This document shows, piece after piece, positions 53,141 through 62,971 of a DNA stretch of 64,000 nucleotides. The position numbers and the translations under genes are program-made. The DNA lies in assembly GCF_008086345.1 (NCBI RefSeq), contig NZ_CP043006.1:2416032-2480031 (forward strand), in the 5' to 3' direction. How positions within the stretch are numbered: the stretch's first letter is position 1; every line of letters begins with the position of its first letter. Under the pieces are notes generated by a model that saw only the letters and a program-made list of their open reading frames with translations, made no database searches and was not told where the DNA came from. This stretch comes from Chitinophaga sp. XS-30 (GTDB lineage: Bacteria; Bacteroidota; Bacteroidia; Chitinophagales; Chitinophagaceae).

Positions 53141-54517
53141 ATGAGGCTCAAACATATATTCTTCGCAGGATTCACCGGGCTGCTGCTCGCGGGCGGCGGG
53201 TCTTGCCGGAAATCAGAAACGCTGGACGTAGATATGTCCAGGTACAATGTGGATAATCCGCAGCAAACTGAACTGGATAACTGGATCACCGCCCAGCTCA
53301 CCGATCCCTACAATATCCAGCTGGTGTACCGCTTTGAAAGGAACCTGACCGATGTGAGCAAGGATATTTCACCGATAGCGCTGGAGCAGGTGAAACCTAC
53401 TGCGGAAGCTATCATCAACATCTTTCTCAAAACATATGAGAAAGTGGCCGGTGCTACCTTCATCAAAACCTACACCCCGAAACAATTCGTGCTGTACGGT
53501 TCCCCTTCCTACAACTCCAACGGCACCATCACGCTCGGCACTGCGGACGGTGGCCGCCGGGTGGTACTGTATGAGATGAATACACTGGACTTCAGCAATG
53601 CCGCGCAGGTAAGCCGGAAGATGCGGACCATACATCATGAGTTCACGCACATCGTGAACCAGATCGTGGCTATTCCGCCGGAGTTCAAGCAGGTAACCAA
53701 TGCTGATTATTTCGAGGACTGGACCTCTTCCGCCAATACCGCGGCAGATGCCCAGCGGCTGGGCTTCGTATCCCGGTATGCCAGAAGCAAGTACACAGAA
53801 GACTTTGCGGAAATGACCGCACATCTGCTCGTGGAAGGGCAGCTCTGGTTCGATGCCTATGCAAGAGCAGGCGGTGATGATGCTTACCAAAAGTTGAAAA
53901 GAAAAGAAGCCCTGGTAGTAGACTACTTCAAGCAGTATTTCAATATCAATTTCCGTGATCTGCAGTATGAAGTAGCGAAAGTTTTGCGCGATGAGTATAA
54001 CGATAATACCAAGGAATTCCTCTATGCCCTGCAGAACGGCCTGATCGCCAATCCGCTGGTAGTGGATTTCAACAGTGGTATCCATTATACCGAGTTCGGG
54101 CAGTCCGCACAGTTCGCCGAGGTTTGGAACGCAGTGAAAACCGGTCTGGGGGTTAATAACCGGACACCGGTCAACTTCAACATCGTGTTCCTGTCACCCA
54201 CCGTCATGCAGATACAGCATAGCTATACCAATGCATCCGGTTCCAGCTTCGCAGCCTGGTACGATTTCAACATCACAGTGGACGCGAACGGAGATATCAC
54301 CTTCGCGCGGTTCGATGACGGAACGAACCAGACGCAGTACAACAACGGCCGTAACTCGCAGGTAGCCGCAGGCTTCAAGCCGCTGAACGATTACCTGGAC
54401 GGCCACGTTTTCCGCGGCGACTGGATACCGGAGTCAGCCGGCCCCCGGAACTATCTCAAGTTCGGCGGTTTCTATGTAAAGGATGATCCGGATAATTACT
54501 TCTATGGTAAATTTTAA
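53141..54517 (+). CDS. Substrate-import-associated zinc metallohydrolase lipoprotein
   Basis: 458 residues with a lipoprotein signal (MRLKHIFFAGFTGLLLAGGGSC). The zinc motif HEFTH is at 166-170 (HHEFTHIVNQ), with a downstream Glu in RSKYTEDFAEMTAH as likely third ligand. This family (LP_HExxH near TonB receptors) is always found beside SusC/SusD pairs. It probably cleaves a peptide substrate before import. It overlaps nothing and lies 2 bp after the SusD stop, so it is translated from the same mRNA. Confidence 0.9.
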   Translation: MRLKHIFFAGFTGLLLAGGGSCRKSETLDVDMSRYNVDNPQQTELDNWITAQLTDPYNIQLVYRFERNLTDVSKDISPIALEQVKPTAEAIINIFLKTYEKVAGATFIKTYTPKQFVLYGSPSYNSNGTITLGTADGGRRVVLYEMNTLDFSNAAQVSRKMRTIHHEFTHIVNQIVAIPPEFKQVTNADYFEDWTSSANTAADAQRLGFVSRYARSKYTEDFAEMTAHLLVEGQLWFDAYARAGGDDAYQKLKRKEALVVDYFKQYFNINFRDLQYEVAKVLRDEYNDNTKEFLYALQNGLIANPLVVDFNSGIHYTEFGQSAQFAEVWNAVKTGLGVNNRTPVNFNIVFLSPTVMQIQHSYTNASGSSFAAWYDFNITVDANGDITFARFDDGTNQTQYNNGRNSQVAAGFKPLNDYLDGHVFRGDWIPESAGPRNYLKFGGFYVKDDPDNYFYGKF

Positions 54518-54521
54518 ATGA

Positions 54522-54557
54522 ATCTGGCCCGTAAAAATTAAATATTAACAGATGAAA
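54522..54557 (+). repeat. 36-bp leader repeat, copy 2 (before the DUF4302 gene)
   Basis: Matches 51632-51668 with one base fewer and two substitutions, and also ends in ACAGATGAAA at the start codon. Could carry a ribosome-binding or processing signal shared by the two lipoprotein genes. Confidence 0.7.
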
Positions 54558-55868
54558 CAACTGCTTTATATATTTTCCGCGGTTTCCCTCCTTTGCGCCT
54601 GCAAGAAGGATTCAGCCAGGGTTTTTGAGGAATCGCCGGAAGAAAGGATGACTGCCAGGATCAGCGAACTGGAATCCGGTTTGCTCAGTGCAGAGCATGG
54701 CTGGAAAGCATCGCTCACCACAACTGCCCAGGGCGGATATGGCCTGTATATGGATTTCGATGCAGGGCAGACCGTATTGATGGTAGGTGATATGAACGAT
54801 GAAAGCGCCACCAATGCCAGTACATCTTCTTTCCGTATCAAATGGGTGATGAATGCCACCCTGATATTCGATACCTACAATTATATCACGCTGCTGCAGG
54901 ACCCTTCGCCTTCCTCTTTCGGCGGCACTGCCGGTTCCGGCCTGCAAAGCGATGTGGAATTCGAATACCAGCGCACAAGCGGGGACACGATAGTGCTGCG
55001 CGGCTTCAAATACAAGAATGATCTTATTCTGGTTAAAGCTACGGCAGCCGAAAAGAGCCGTTTCCTGGGTGCTGATTACAAAGCCAATATCGATGCGGTG
55101 AATGAATTTTTCGCCGTCAATGCCAATAACTATGTGATGATCGACGGCATTACCAGTAAAGTAGAGTTTGTGCTGGATAAATCCGGCAAGAAGGCCAGCT
55201 TCCAGTATGTGGACGACCAGGGGGCGGTGCAGCAGGTGGCCGGGAAATACAATTATGAGGATGTGGGCATCAATTTTGCGCCGGGTTTCACGGTGAACGG
55301 GATCACCTTCGTGAAAGGCAAACTGGAAGATGACGTGTTCGTGCTATACAGCAGCGACGGCAGCCGGTATGAAATTCAGCAGAACGATCTGCCAATTCTG
55401 CCCATGCCCACACTGTTTGCCTATAACGGCACTTATCGGGAACTGTACATCGGCAGCGGCCTGCCGCCCGGTATTACTTCCGGTTTCAATGCGGCTTATC
55501 AGGGCAGCGTAGACAAATTCGCAGCAATGAACCCCAGCCGTACGCTGGTAGATGTCCGCTTTACGCTGGCCAATTCCACAACGGCCACGGTAACCACCCG
55601 CAACAATAACGGGACCACCACCTTCACTGCTGTTGCATCATTCAAATATACGTATGAGAATGGGGTGATCACGCTCAGCGATCCTGCCTATGACGGCAAC
55701 TGGACCGCCCGTAGGTTGCAGCTGATCGATATCCAGGATTATTTTGTGAATGGCTCACCTTTCCGTGTGGATTATGTACAAAGTTCCAACCCGGACATTA
55801 CAAACATCGGCGGGCTATATGAAGTGGGGGACGATACGTCGTTCTTCTATGGGACGCTGAGGAAATAA
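54552..55868 (+). CDS. DUF4302 lipoprotein
   Basis: 438 residues with a lipoprotein signal (MKQLLYIFSAVSLLCAC, Cys17). DUF4302 features: RISELESGLLSAEHGWKASLTT, GGYGLYMDFDAGQTVLMVGD, and a FEYQRTSGDTIVLRGFKYKNDLILVKAT core. The domain is common behind the zinc metallohydrolase lipoprotein in Bacteroidota uptake loci and is probably another surface-exposed binding component. The ligand is unknown. Last gene of the plus-strand cluster. Confidence 0.85.
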   Translation: MKQLLYIFSAVSLLCACKKDSARVFEESPEERMTARISELESGLLSAEHGWKASLTTTAQGGYGLYMDFDAGQTVLMVGDMNDESATNASTSSFRIKWVMNATLIFDTYNYITLLQDPSPSSFGGTAGSGLQSDVEFEYQRTSGDTIVLRGFKYKNDLILVKATAAEKSRFLGADYKANIDAVNEFFAVNANNYVMIDGITSKVEFVLDKSGKKASFQYVDDQGAVQQVAGKYNYEDVGINFAPGFTVNGITFVKGKLEDDVFVLYSSDGSRYEIQQNDLPILPMPTLFAYNGTYRELYIGSGLPPGITSGFNAAYQGSVDKFAAMNPSRTLVDVRFTLANSTTATVTTRNNNGTTTFTAVASFKYTYENGVITLSDPAYDGNWTARRLQLIDIQDYFVNGSPFRVDYVQSSNPDITNIGGLYEVGDDTSFFYGTLRK

Positions 55869-55913
55869 TTCCAATAGTTTATCAAGGGAAGGACCATACC
55901 CTTAAAATGGCAG

Positions 55914-55945
55914 GAAGCCGCTTCGCATGCAGAAGCGGCTTCTCT
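55914..55945 (+). terminator. Hairpin behind the DUF4302 gene
   Basis: Perfect 11-bp stem GAAGCCGCTTC / GAAGCGGCTTC with a 7-nt loop; the T-tract is weak (TCTCTGTTC). Confidence 0.55.
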
Positions 55946-56074
55946 GTTCAGGGTCGGTTGCCAGATCGGTTATGGGAACCGGTTGACAATGATCATCAGT
56001 ATGCTTGACAATAATCACCACGCAGGAATTTGATTCATCGTTTATTTGTAACGAACGAATAATTGCAAGTCACC

Positions 56075-56524
56075 ATGACAACTACCGAAGCATACCTGCA
56101 AACATGGACAGAGGCCCGCACAAGGTTTACCGGGCTGTTGAAAGATATAAAGGAAGAAGATCTGAAGAAGAAACTGATCAATACCAGGAATAGCGCGGGT
56201 TTTCTCATCCGGCATATTGGGGATGTGGAATTATTGTTTGCTAAAAATGTATTTGGCGCAGCGGATCTGATGGTATCTGCAAAAACTGTCATTGCACAAC
56301 ATGATACGGGCGAATGGGTAAACCCGGGCGAGCTGCTGGAGTATCAGCAACTTGCTTTTGATACGCTGAAGGCGATCATTGCGCAGCAAACGGATGACGA
56401 TTGGCAGCGACCTATAACCACCAGGGAGTTTGGTACAAAGACCAAAGCGGAAGCCCTTGGCAGAATAATTTCTCATACCGCCTATCATGCAGGGCAGTTA
56501 TCACTTACCCTGAAGTATGGATGA
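56075..56524 (+). CDS. DinB family protein
   Basis: 149 residues from ATG 56075 (MTTTEAYLQTW; the TTG at 56063 is less likely). Four-helix bundle with the DinB metal-binding His positions: IRHIGDVELLFAKN and IISHTAYHAGQLSLTLKY. DinB-like proteins are often thiol-dependent transferases or damage-related; the role here is not known. Single gene, not clearly linked to the neighbours. Confidence 0.85.
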   Translation: MTTTEAYLQTWTEARTRFTGLLKDIKEEDLKKKLINTRNSAGFLIRHIGDVELLFAKNVFGAADLMVSAKTVIAQHDTGEWVNPGELLEYQQLAFDTLKAIIAQQTDDDWQRPITTREFGTKTKAEALGRIISHTAYHAGQLSLTLKYG

Positions 56525-56590
56525 TCTCCACTACGGCTGTTAACAAAGATTCTCCCCGGAATCCCTAAATTAGGACATACTTGCTGAACT

Positions 56591-57841
56591 ATGTCTGTAC
56601 CCGAACCTATAACTGAAAAGCAGACGATGAAAATCCTCGTGGCCGCCGTGCAGGAGATGTCGCTTTCCCGCAGTCTCGAATCGGTCATGCGAATTGTGCG
56701 TACCGCAGCCCGCAGGCTTACAGGGGCTGATGGCGCTACTTTTGTTCTTCGCGATGGGGATAAATGTTATTATGCTGATGAAGATGCGATTGCCCCGCTA
56801 TGGAAAGGGCAGCGCTTTCCCATGAATATCTGCATCAGCGGATGGGCTATGCTCAACCGTAAACCTGCGGTGATCGGGGATATCTATGCGGACAGTCGCA
56901 TCCCGATCGATGCATACCGGCCTACCTTTGTAAAAAGCCTGCTCATGGTACCGGTCAGAAGTATAGACCCTATTGCGGCGATCGGTAATTACTGGGCCCA
57001 CCGGCATCTTCCGTCAAATGAAGAAATATCGCTCCTGCAGTCATTGGCGGACATCACGGCCGTCAATATGGAGAACATCCAGGTGTACATCGAGCTGGAA
57101 CAACGTGTGAAAGAACGCACGCAGGAGCTGATAGAATCGCTGGGCAGGGAGAAACAGATCAACCTGGCCAAGACCCGCATGATGTCCATGGCTTCCCATG
57201 AATTCAAAACACCGCTTAGCGCCATTCTTTCCAGCGCCTACCTCCTGGAGCATTACCAGGGAGAGGATTGTGAGGAGAAAAAGAAAAAACAGCTGGGCAA
57301 GATCAGATCATGCGTAGAGAATCTGAATACCATATTGAACGATTTTCTGCTGATCGATAAACTTGGTCAGGGCCGGGCAGAGATGCAATGCGAAAAACTT
57401 GATCTGCGAAATTTTACGGAAGATATCATTGAAGAGCTGAGCGGCATATGCCGGATCGGGCAAAAAGTGCGATTCACACTTGAGGGCGATAACGAGATCG
57501 TACAGGATGGGAAGGTATTGAGACATATCCTGCTCAACCTGATCTCCAATGCCAGCAAATACTCCGGTGAGCACCAGCCGATAGACCTGGACGTAAGGGT
57601 GTCGGATACAGCGGTAATGATAGCCGTCAGGGATTACGGCATAGGCATACCTTATGAAGACCAGGAGGGGATCTTCGGTAATTTTTTCAGGGCGTCCAAC
57701 ACTGCCGGGATACAGGGGACCGGGCTTGGATTAAGTATCGTAAAAAGCTATACAGAGCTGTTGAAGGGCAATATCTCCTTTGAAAGCATCCCGGGCGAGG
57801 GTACCTGCTTCAGATTAATATTCAACAGGGCGACGGCATAG
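56591..57841 (+). CDS. GAF-domain sensor histidine kinase
   Basis: 416 residues, no membrane helix. The N-terminal GAF domain (about 15-160, LTGADGATFVLRDGDKCYYA; ICISGWAMLNRKPAVIGDI; SLLMVPVRSIDPIAAIGNYW) is followed by a coiled-coil linker. HisKA contains MSMASHEFKTPLSAI with His203 as phosphoacceptor, and the HATPase_c N box is HILLNLISNASKYS, with G1 VRDYGIGIPYEDQ and G2 GTGLGLSIVKSYTEL. No response regulator gene is adjacent. Likely a soluble sensor; the signal is unknown. Confidence 0.92.
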   Translation: MSVPEPITEKQTMKILVAAVQEMSLSRSLESVMRIVRTAARRLTGADGATFVLRDGDKCYYADEDAIAPLWKGQRFPMNICISGWAMLNRKPAVIGDIYADSRIPIDAYRPTFVKSLLMVPVRSIDPIAAIGNYWAHRHLPSNEEISLLQSLADITAVNMENIQVYIELEQRVKERTQELIESLGREKQINLAKTRMMSMASHEFKTPLSAILSSAYLLEHYQGEDCEEKKKKQLGKIRSCVENLNTILNDFLLIDKLGQGRAEMQCEKLDLRNFTEDIIEELSGICRIGQKVRFTLEGDNEIVQDGKVLRHILLNLISNASKYSGEHQPIDLDVRVSDTAVMIAVRDYGIGIPYEDQEGIFGNFFRASNTAGIQGTGLGLSIVKSYTELLKGNISFESIPGEGTCFRLIFNRATA

Positions 57842-57852
57842 CCGCCGTCCCA

Positions 57853-58347
57853 TTAATCATACTTCAAAGCCGGATACCCCAGCAGCCTGCGCCATAATGC
57901 CAGTTGCCCTATTATGCTGGCCTCCCGGTAGATCGTGAATGACATCAACTCGTAGAGGCTCATTTTCATGAAACCCATATCGATCTCGCTGTCCAGTTGC
58001 GCATCAGAGGCGTTTATGAGGGCCTCCCGGGCCAGGGGGCTTACCTTGTCCCAGTCCTGCTGATACTCGGCCAATGTGGGATATTTTGCGCCTTCCTGGA
58101 TGCCCTTGTTGTCCTTGAACAGTTCCCCGCCGGTCTGTTTCAGTTCCGGATGCGTTTCCTGTATCATCGAATACCGCTGTTCCACCAACGCCCCCGTGAG
58201 CCAGGCGATGTGATTAGCCTTTGTGTTCAGCCGGTTGTAGGCATCTTCTTCGGAGATGCCGTCTATGGCCCGGGAAAAGAAGGTGGTGTGCATATCAAAT
58301 AATGCCAGTAACCCCTCTGTTCTGCGGCTTGCTGTTTTTGCTTCCAT
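57853..58347 (-). CDS. DinB-like protein
   Basis: 164 residues. Four-helix bundle with NTKANHIAWLTGALVEQRYS (one His ligand) and a C-terminal YELMSFTIYREASIIGQLALWRRLLGYPAL. Here the last motif has Tyr-Arg-Glu where the usual His ligands stand, so the metal site may be lost. Related in fold to the DinB protein at 56075 but not close in sequence. Role unknown. Confidence 0.7.
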   Translation of the reverse strand: MEAKTASRRTEGLLALFDMHTTFFSRAIDGISEEDAYNRLNTKANHIAWLTGALVEQRYSMIQETHPELKQTGGELFKDNKGIQEGAKYPTLAEYQQDWDKVSPLAREALINASDAQLDSEIDMGFMKMSLYELMSFTIYREASIIGQLALWRRLLGYPALKYD

Positions 58348-58630
58348 AATGCAGTGTATTTTGAATGTATGATAAAGCTACGCCAACAAGTGATGCCACT
58401 GCCGGGGCTGGTATGACAATTATGGGGGGAGATCGCGCCAATATCGTTCAGCCTGTTCCCAGGATCTTCGCACAGGTTGTGGTATAGTTTTAATGGAATG
58501 TTGCCGCTATCCCCGGGTGCCTGACAGATCCCCTGGAGGGGATTTTTCCTATTATCTGAATTGGTGCAGTCCGGTAAAAAATTGGATTCTTTAGTGCAAA
58601 AGAGTATCTTGATTCCCTACTGGAATACCT

Positions 58631-59341
58631 ATGAAGCAACTCCTTACCTTTAAAAGATTTTACACAGCAGAACAAGCTGCCGAAATTATTTCCCTCCTGC
58701 AGCAGCATAATATCCCAACGCAATACGAAGAAGAAGTGCTGCTCATGGATAAAATGTATGTAGGCCAGAACTTTGATCAGCGGCACCTTGTGAAGATCCC
58801 CGCTGATTATTTCTCTCAGGCAGATACACTGCTGAAAAGCCAGATCACAGTTTCTCCTGAAGATGTAGAACCAGATTACTACCTGTTATCCTTTTCTATT
58901 GACGAACTGAAAGAGATAATTATCAAAAAAGATGAATGGGGTGACTTTGACTATGCACTTGCGTTGAAATTGCTGGAAAAGCAAGGTGTTTCATACTCCC
59001 CGGAGCAATTACAGCATATCGGGAACGGCCGGTTGGAAACTCTTGCTCAACCACAGCATTTGCCTGCCGTCTGGCTGATAACAGGCTACCTTTCTCCTTT
59101 GTTGTTGTTTGTCCCTATTCCCTTTTCTGGTACTTATTCCTTTATTGGCATTTTCATAGGTGGGTTTGTTTGCCTGACTAAAAAAACACTGCCGGATGGC
59201 TCCCGTACGCATGCATTCTCGGTAAAAACACGGAATCAGGGTAAGTGGATGATAATATCCGGAATAGTATTGATGGCTGTATGCTGGATTGTACTTTTCA
59301 GACTCATGGATGGAGGATCGAGCACTACTGTGTCCATTTAA
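58631..59341 (+). CDS. Membrane protein with DUF2007-like N-terminal region, function unknown
   Basis: 236 residues. The N-terminal part (RFYTAEQAAEIISLLQQHNIPTQYEEE...ADTLL) resembles the DUF2007 signal-transducing-PII-like fold that handles 'subunit swap' proteins. Two or three hydrophobic segments lie at about 148-185 and 206-227 (WMIISGIVLMAVCWIVLF). No enzyme motif. Preceded by 283 bp without a gene; no partner gene. Confidence 0.6.
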   Translation: MKQLLTFKRFYTAEQAAEIISLLQQHNIPTQYEEEVLLMDKMYVGQNFDQRHLVKIPADYFSQADTLLKSQITVSPEDVEPDYYLLSFSIDELKEIIIKKDEWGDFDYALALKLLEKQGVSYSPEQLQHIGNGRLETLAQPQHLPAVWLITGYLSPLLLFVPIPFSGTYSFIGIFIGGFVCLTKKTLPDGSRTHAFSVKTRNQGKWMIISGIVLMAVCWIVLFRLMDGGSSTTVSI

Positions 59342-59677
59342 TATCCCTGGCACAGCGGAAAAGAGTACCCCCAAAAAACCTGATCGTTATAAAACGAACA
59401 TTGTTACTCCACAGCATCCCAGGCTGAAAATCGATTCAATACGTTCCGTAGATTATCAATTTGTTAATTGCATTTCCAACGAATGAACTTCTGATCTAAT
59501 TTTTCCAATTTTGTTTCGCTAAAATCACGGGAACAAATTTCAAACTACATCTATCATGAACTGACACGCGGCACCAGCGCAGGAGCCGTGCTATGCATCC
59601 TTTTGCATCTATTATGCTGATCGTACTGTATTCGTCACTTATCTCTGCTATAATCTAAACCTATCTAAATCTATTTT
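59342..59677. other. Leader region before the third SusC gene
   Basis: 336 bp without a gene. Neither the antisense hairpin and T-tract found before the other two susC genes nor a clear TAnnTTTG box is present. The last ~100 bp would form a long 5' untranslated leader. Confidence 0.35.
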
Positions 59678-62600
59678 ATGCATTTCGGAAAACAAAGGCG
59701 TTATCTCATGTGGCGCATTCATCAAAAAGCATTGGCCTGCATGGCGTTGCTCTTCTTAGGAAACGGAGCAGCCTGGGCTACACCGATGCCGCATGCGCAT
59801 GATGTGGTCTCAGCAGCCGACCACCGGGTTACGGGTAGAGTGACCGGCGCCAACGGGGAGGGTTTGCCCGGTGTAAGCGTCGCGGTCAAAGGCACCCGGA
59901 CCGGCACACAAACAGATGTCAACGGCAATTACACCATTAACGTGCCCGATGAAGCTGCCGTACTGGTGTTTTCGTATATCGGTTTCCTCAGCCAGGAGAT
60001 CAAACCCGGCCGGCAAAGCACGCTCAACGTACAGCTGGCGCCGGATACCAAATCGCTGGACGCGGTAGTGGTAGTGGGTTACGGTACGCAGAAGAAAGTA
60101 AACCTTACCGGGGCGGTAGACCAGGTAGGACCGGAAGCATTTCAGAACCGGCCCGTGCCCAACATGGCGCAAGGCCTTGTGGGGATGGTGCCTAACCTGA
60201 ACCTGACGATGCTGGATGGAAAGCCAACACAGTCACCCTCGTTCAACATCCGGGGTACCACATCGATCGGGCAGGGTGGTAGTGCATTGGTGCTGATAGA
60301 TGGTGTGGAAGGCGATCCCCGCGTTCTCAACCCTAACGACATCGAGAGCATCTCTGTTTTGAAAGATGCCGCATCGGCATCGATCTACGGCGCCCGCGCA
60401 GCGTTCGGCGTAGTGCTCATCACTACGAAAACGGCGAAAGCGGGGAAAACGAATATTTCCTACTCGGCCAACTATGCGATTAAATCGCCTACCGAAGTGC
60501 CGGACAACATTACGGAATCGTACCCATGGGCCAAAAGTTTCAGCGATGCCTGGTCCAACTGGAACGACAACGGCAATACGCCTACGGCCATCAACAAGAC
60601 CATCAGTTTCTCTCCCGCATACCTTGCGGAGATCAAAAGAAGATGGGAAGACCCTTCCCTGCCGAGAGTGGAAGTGGACCCCAATTCAGGGGCATACGAA
60701 TACTACTACAGCACCGACTGGTATAAGGAACTGTACAAGAAGAATTTCGGCGCGCATGACCATAACCTGTCTGTTTCCGGCGGCAGCGAAAAAGCTACCT
60801 TTTACCTGAGCGGCAGGTACAACGGCCAGGACGGTTTATTCCGGTATAACAGCGACAACTACAACATGTATAATTTGCGGGCGAAAGGGAGCATGCAGGT
60901 TACGCCCTGGCTGCTGGTCGAGAACAACACCGAGTATTCCGTACAAAAGTATCACCAGCCGCTGAACGTAGGCGAAGGAAGCGGGATATACCGGAACATT
61001 GCGGATGAAGGCCATCCGCTGGCGCCGTTGTTGAACCCTGACGGTACGCTGTCATTTTCAGCGGCCTATACGGTGGGTGATTACTACATTGGCCGGAACG
61101 CTATCGACAACACGCAACGTTTTCTCAGAAACAGGATCAACGCGAAGGCGAGCCTGCTCGAGGATAAGCTGACCGTTCGTGCAGACGTGACCTTTCAGAG
61201 CAACGATATCGCCTCGCAGCAGAACCGCGTGCAGGTGCCCTACAGCCGGGCAGAAGGCGTGATCGGCCATACCGGCACCAATACAAACGATCTGCAGGAG
61301 AGAAGAAGGACCACCAATTACCTCGCCACCAACTTTTATGCGGACTACGTAAAGTCTTTCAGCGGTGGTCATAACTTTACCTTCCTGGCGGGTTTCAACT
61401 ACGAGCAATCAGCTTACACCAACCTGACGGTGCAGCGGAACGGTATTGTTTATGCTGATGCGGACGATATTAACCTGGCCCTCGGCCAGAGCATCGCCAC
61501 TACCGGTGGCAACCAGAAATGGGGGATCGCAGGCGGCTTCTACCGCCTCAACTACAACTTTCGCGAACGTTACCTGCTGGAAGTGAACGGGCGTTACGAC
61601 GGCTCATCGAAGTTCCCTACAGACCAGCAGTGGGCTTTCTTCCCTTCGGTATCCGCCGGATGGAGAGTGTCTGAAGAGCCGTTCTGGAACGTGAGCCCCA
61701 AAGTATTGTCGAATGTCAAATTACGGGCTTCCTATGGTTCACTGGGCAATGGTAACATCGGCCCCTATTCCTTTAACGAAAAGTTCGACATCAGGCAGTC
61801 CGGCCGCATTATCAACGGCATCCGTCCGCAGTTCACCGACCAGCCTGACGTGGTGCCCAACGGGCTTACCTGGGAAACTTCCACTACGGCCAACCTGGGC
61901 CTCGACTTCTCCAGCCTGAACAACCGCCTGACGTTTATGGGCGATGTGTACCGCCGCTGGACGAAAGACATGTTCACAAAAGGCCCCACTGTGCCGGAAG
62001 TATTTGGTACAGCCGTACCGAAGGGGAACTATGCCGACCTTGAAACCACCGGCTGGGAACTATCTGTAAACTGGTCCGACCAATTCGCGATGGCATCGAA
62101 ACCCTTCAGGTATGGCGTACGGTTTACTTTAGCCGATTCCTGGGCGATCATCACCAAATATAACAACCCCGACAAAGACCTGAACGACCACTATGAAGGC
62201 AAACGCGTGGGAGAGATCTGGGGTTACCAGGTAGAAGGGCTGTTCAGATCGGCCGATGAAATTACCAGATCACCCTCACAGGCCAATATTCCCAATACCA
62301 GCTCCCGCAAAAATTACCCGGGTGATCTCAAGTTCAAAAACCTCGATGGGGACAATGTGATCTACCAGGGCCTGAACCGTGTAGGCGACTCCGGCGATAA
62401 AACCATTATCGGCAATTCCTCAGCACGGTACACATATGGGCTGAATCTTTCCGGCGACTGGAACGGCATCTTCCTTTCCGCTTTCTTCCAGGGAGTGATG
62501 AAACAGGATTGGTATCCCTCGGCGGAAGCACGTTTCTGGGGACAGTATAACCGTCCGTATAACGCCTATCCGAGCTGGCATGAAGACAATATGTTCCGCG

Positions 62601-62968
62601 AAGAGCTGGGCAATTTTGATGCCTACCTGCCCCGTCTTGTGGGTTATGTAGCCCAGGGCTCCGGTCGTGCATTACAGGTGGCGAATGACCGTTTCCTGCA
62701 AAATGCTGCCTACATCAGGCTGAGAAACCTGCAGATCGGGTACACGCTCCCGCAGCGCCTCGTGTCCAAAATACGCGCCCGCGACCTGAAAGTATATGTA
62801 TCCGGAGAAAACCTCTGGACCTGGTCGCCCATCTACAAGTGGACACGCGACACGGACGTGACCAGCATTTACGGCTCTGACCGGGATCTGAGCGGTGGCA
62901 CCAGCGGAGATGGTTATAACTATCCCATGCTGAAAGCGGTATCTATAGGTTTGACCCTTAATTTTTAA
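59678..62968 (+). CDS. SusC/RagA TonB-linked outer-membrane receptor without STN domain
   Basis: 1,096 residues. Signal segment MRHIHQKALACMALLFLGNG-like at about 11-35, directly followed by the carboxypeptidase-like domain (GRVTGANGEGLPGVSVAVKG), a TonB-box region (LDAVVVVGYGTQKKVNLTGAV), plug (FNIRGTTSIGQGGSALVLIDG, LNPNDIESISVLKDAASASIYGARAAFGVVLITTK) and beta barrel ending GLTLNF. It lacks the STN domain and has no sigma/FecR gene, so it is not autoregulated in that way. Followed by a SusD gene 3 bp downstream. Confidence 0.95.
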   Translation: MHFGKQRRYLMWRIHQKALACMALLFLGNGAAWATPMPHAHDVVSAADHRVTGRVTGANGEGLPGVSVAVKGTRTGTQTDVNGNYTINVPDEAAVLVFSYIGFLSQEIKPGRQSTLNVQLAPDTKSLDAVVVVGYGTQKKVNLTGAVDQVGPEAFQNRPVPNMAQGLVGMVPNLNLTMLDGKPTQSPSFNIRGTTSIGQGGSALVLIDGVEGDPRVLNPNDIESISVLKDAASASIYGARAAFGVVLITTKTAKAGKTNISYSANYAIKSPTEVPDNITESYPWAKSFSDAWSNWNDNGNTPTAINKTISFSPAYLAEIKRRWEDPSLPRVEVDPNSGAYEYYYSTDWYKELYKKNFGAHDHNLSVSGGSEKATFYLSGRYNGQDGLFRYNSDNYNMYNLRAKGSMQVTPWLLVENNTEYSVQKYHQPLNVGEGSGIYRNIADEGHPLAPLLNPDGTLSFSAAYTVGDYYIGRNAIDNTQRFLRNRINAKASLLEDKLTVRADVTFQSNDIASQQNRVQVPYSRAEGVIGHTGTNTNDLQERRRTTNYLATNFYADYVKSFSGGHNFTFLAGFNYEQSAYTNLTVQRNGIVYADADDINLALGQSIATTGGNQKWGIAGGFYRLNYNFRERYLLEVNGRYDGSSKFPTDQQWAFFPSVSAGWRVSEEPFWNVSPKVLSNVKLRASYGSLGNGNIGPYSFNEKFDIRQSGRIINGIRPQFTDQPDVVPNGLTWETSTTANLGLDFSSLNNRLTFMGDVYRRWTKDMFTKGPTVPEVFGTAVPKGNYADLETTGWELSVNWSDQFAMASKPFRYGVRFTLADSWAIITKYNNPDKDLNDHYEGKRVGEIWGYQVEGLFRSADEITRSPSQANIPNTSSRKNYPGDLKFKNLDGDNVIYQGLNRVGDSGDKTIIGNSSARYTYGLNLSGDWNGIFLSAFFQGVMKQDWYPSAEARFWGQYNRPYNAYPSWHEDNMFREELGNFDAYLPRLVGYVAQGSGRALQVANDRFLQNAAYIRLRNLQIGYTLPQRLVSKIRARDLKVYVSGENLWTWSPIYKWTRDTDVTSIYGSDRDLSGGTSGDGYNYPMLKAVSIGLTLNF

Positions 62969-62971
62969 ATC

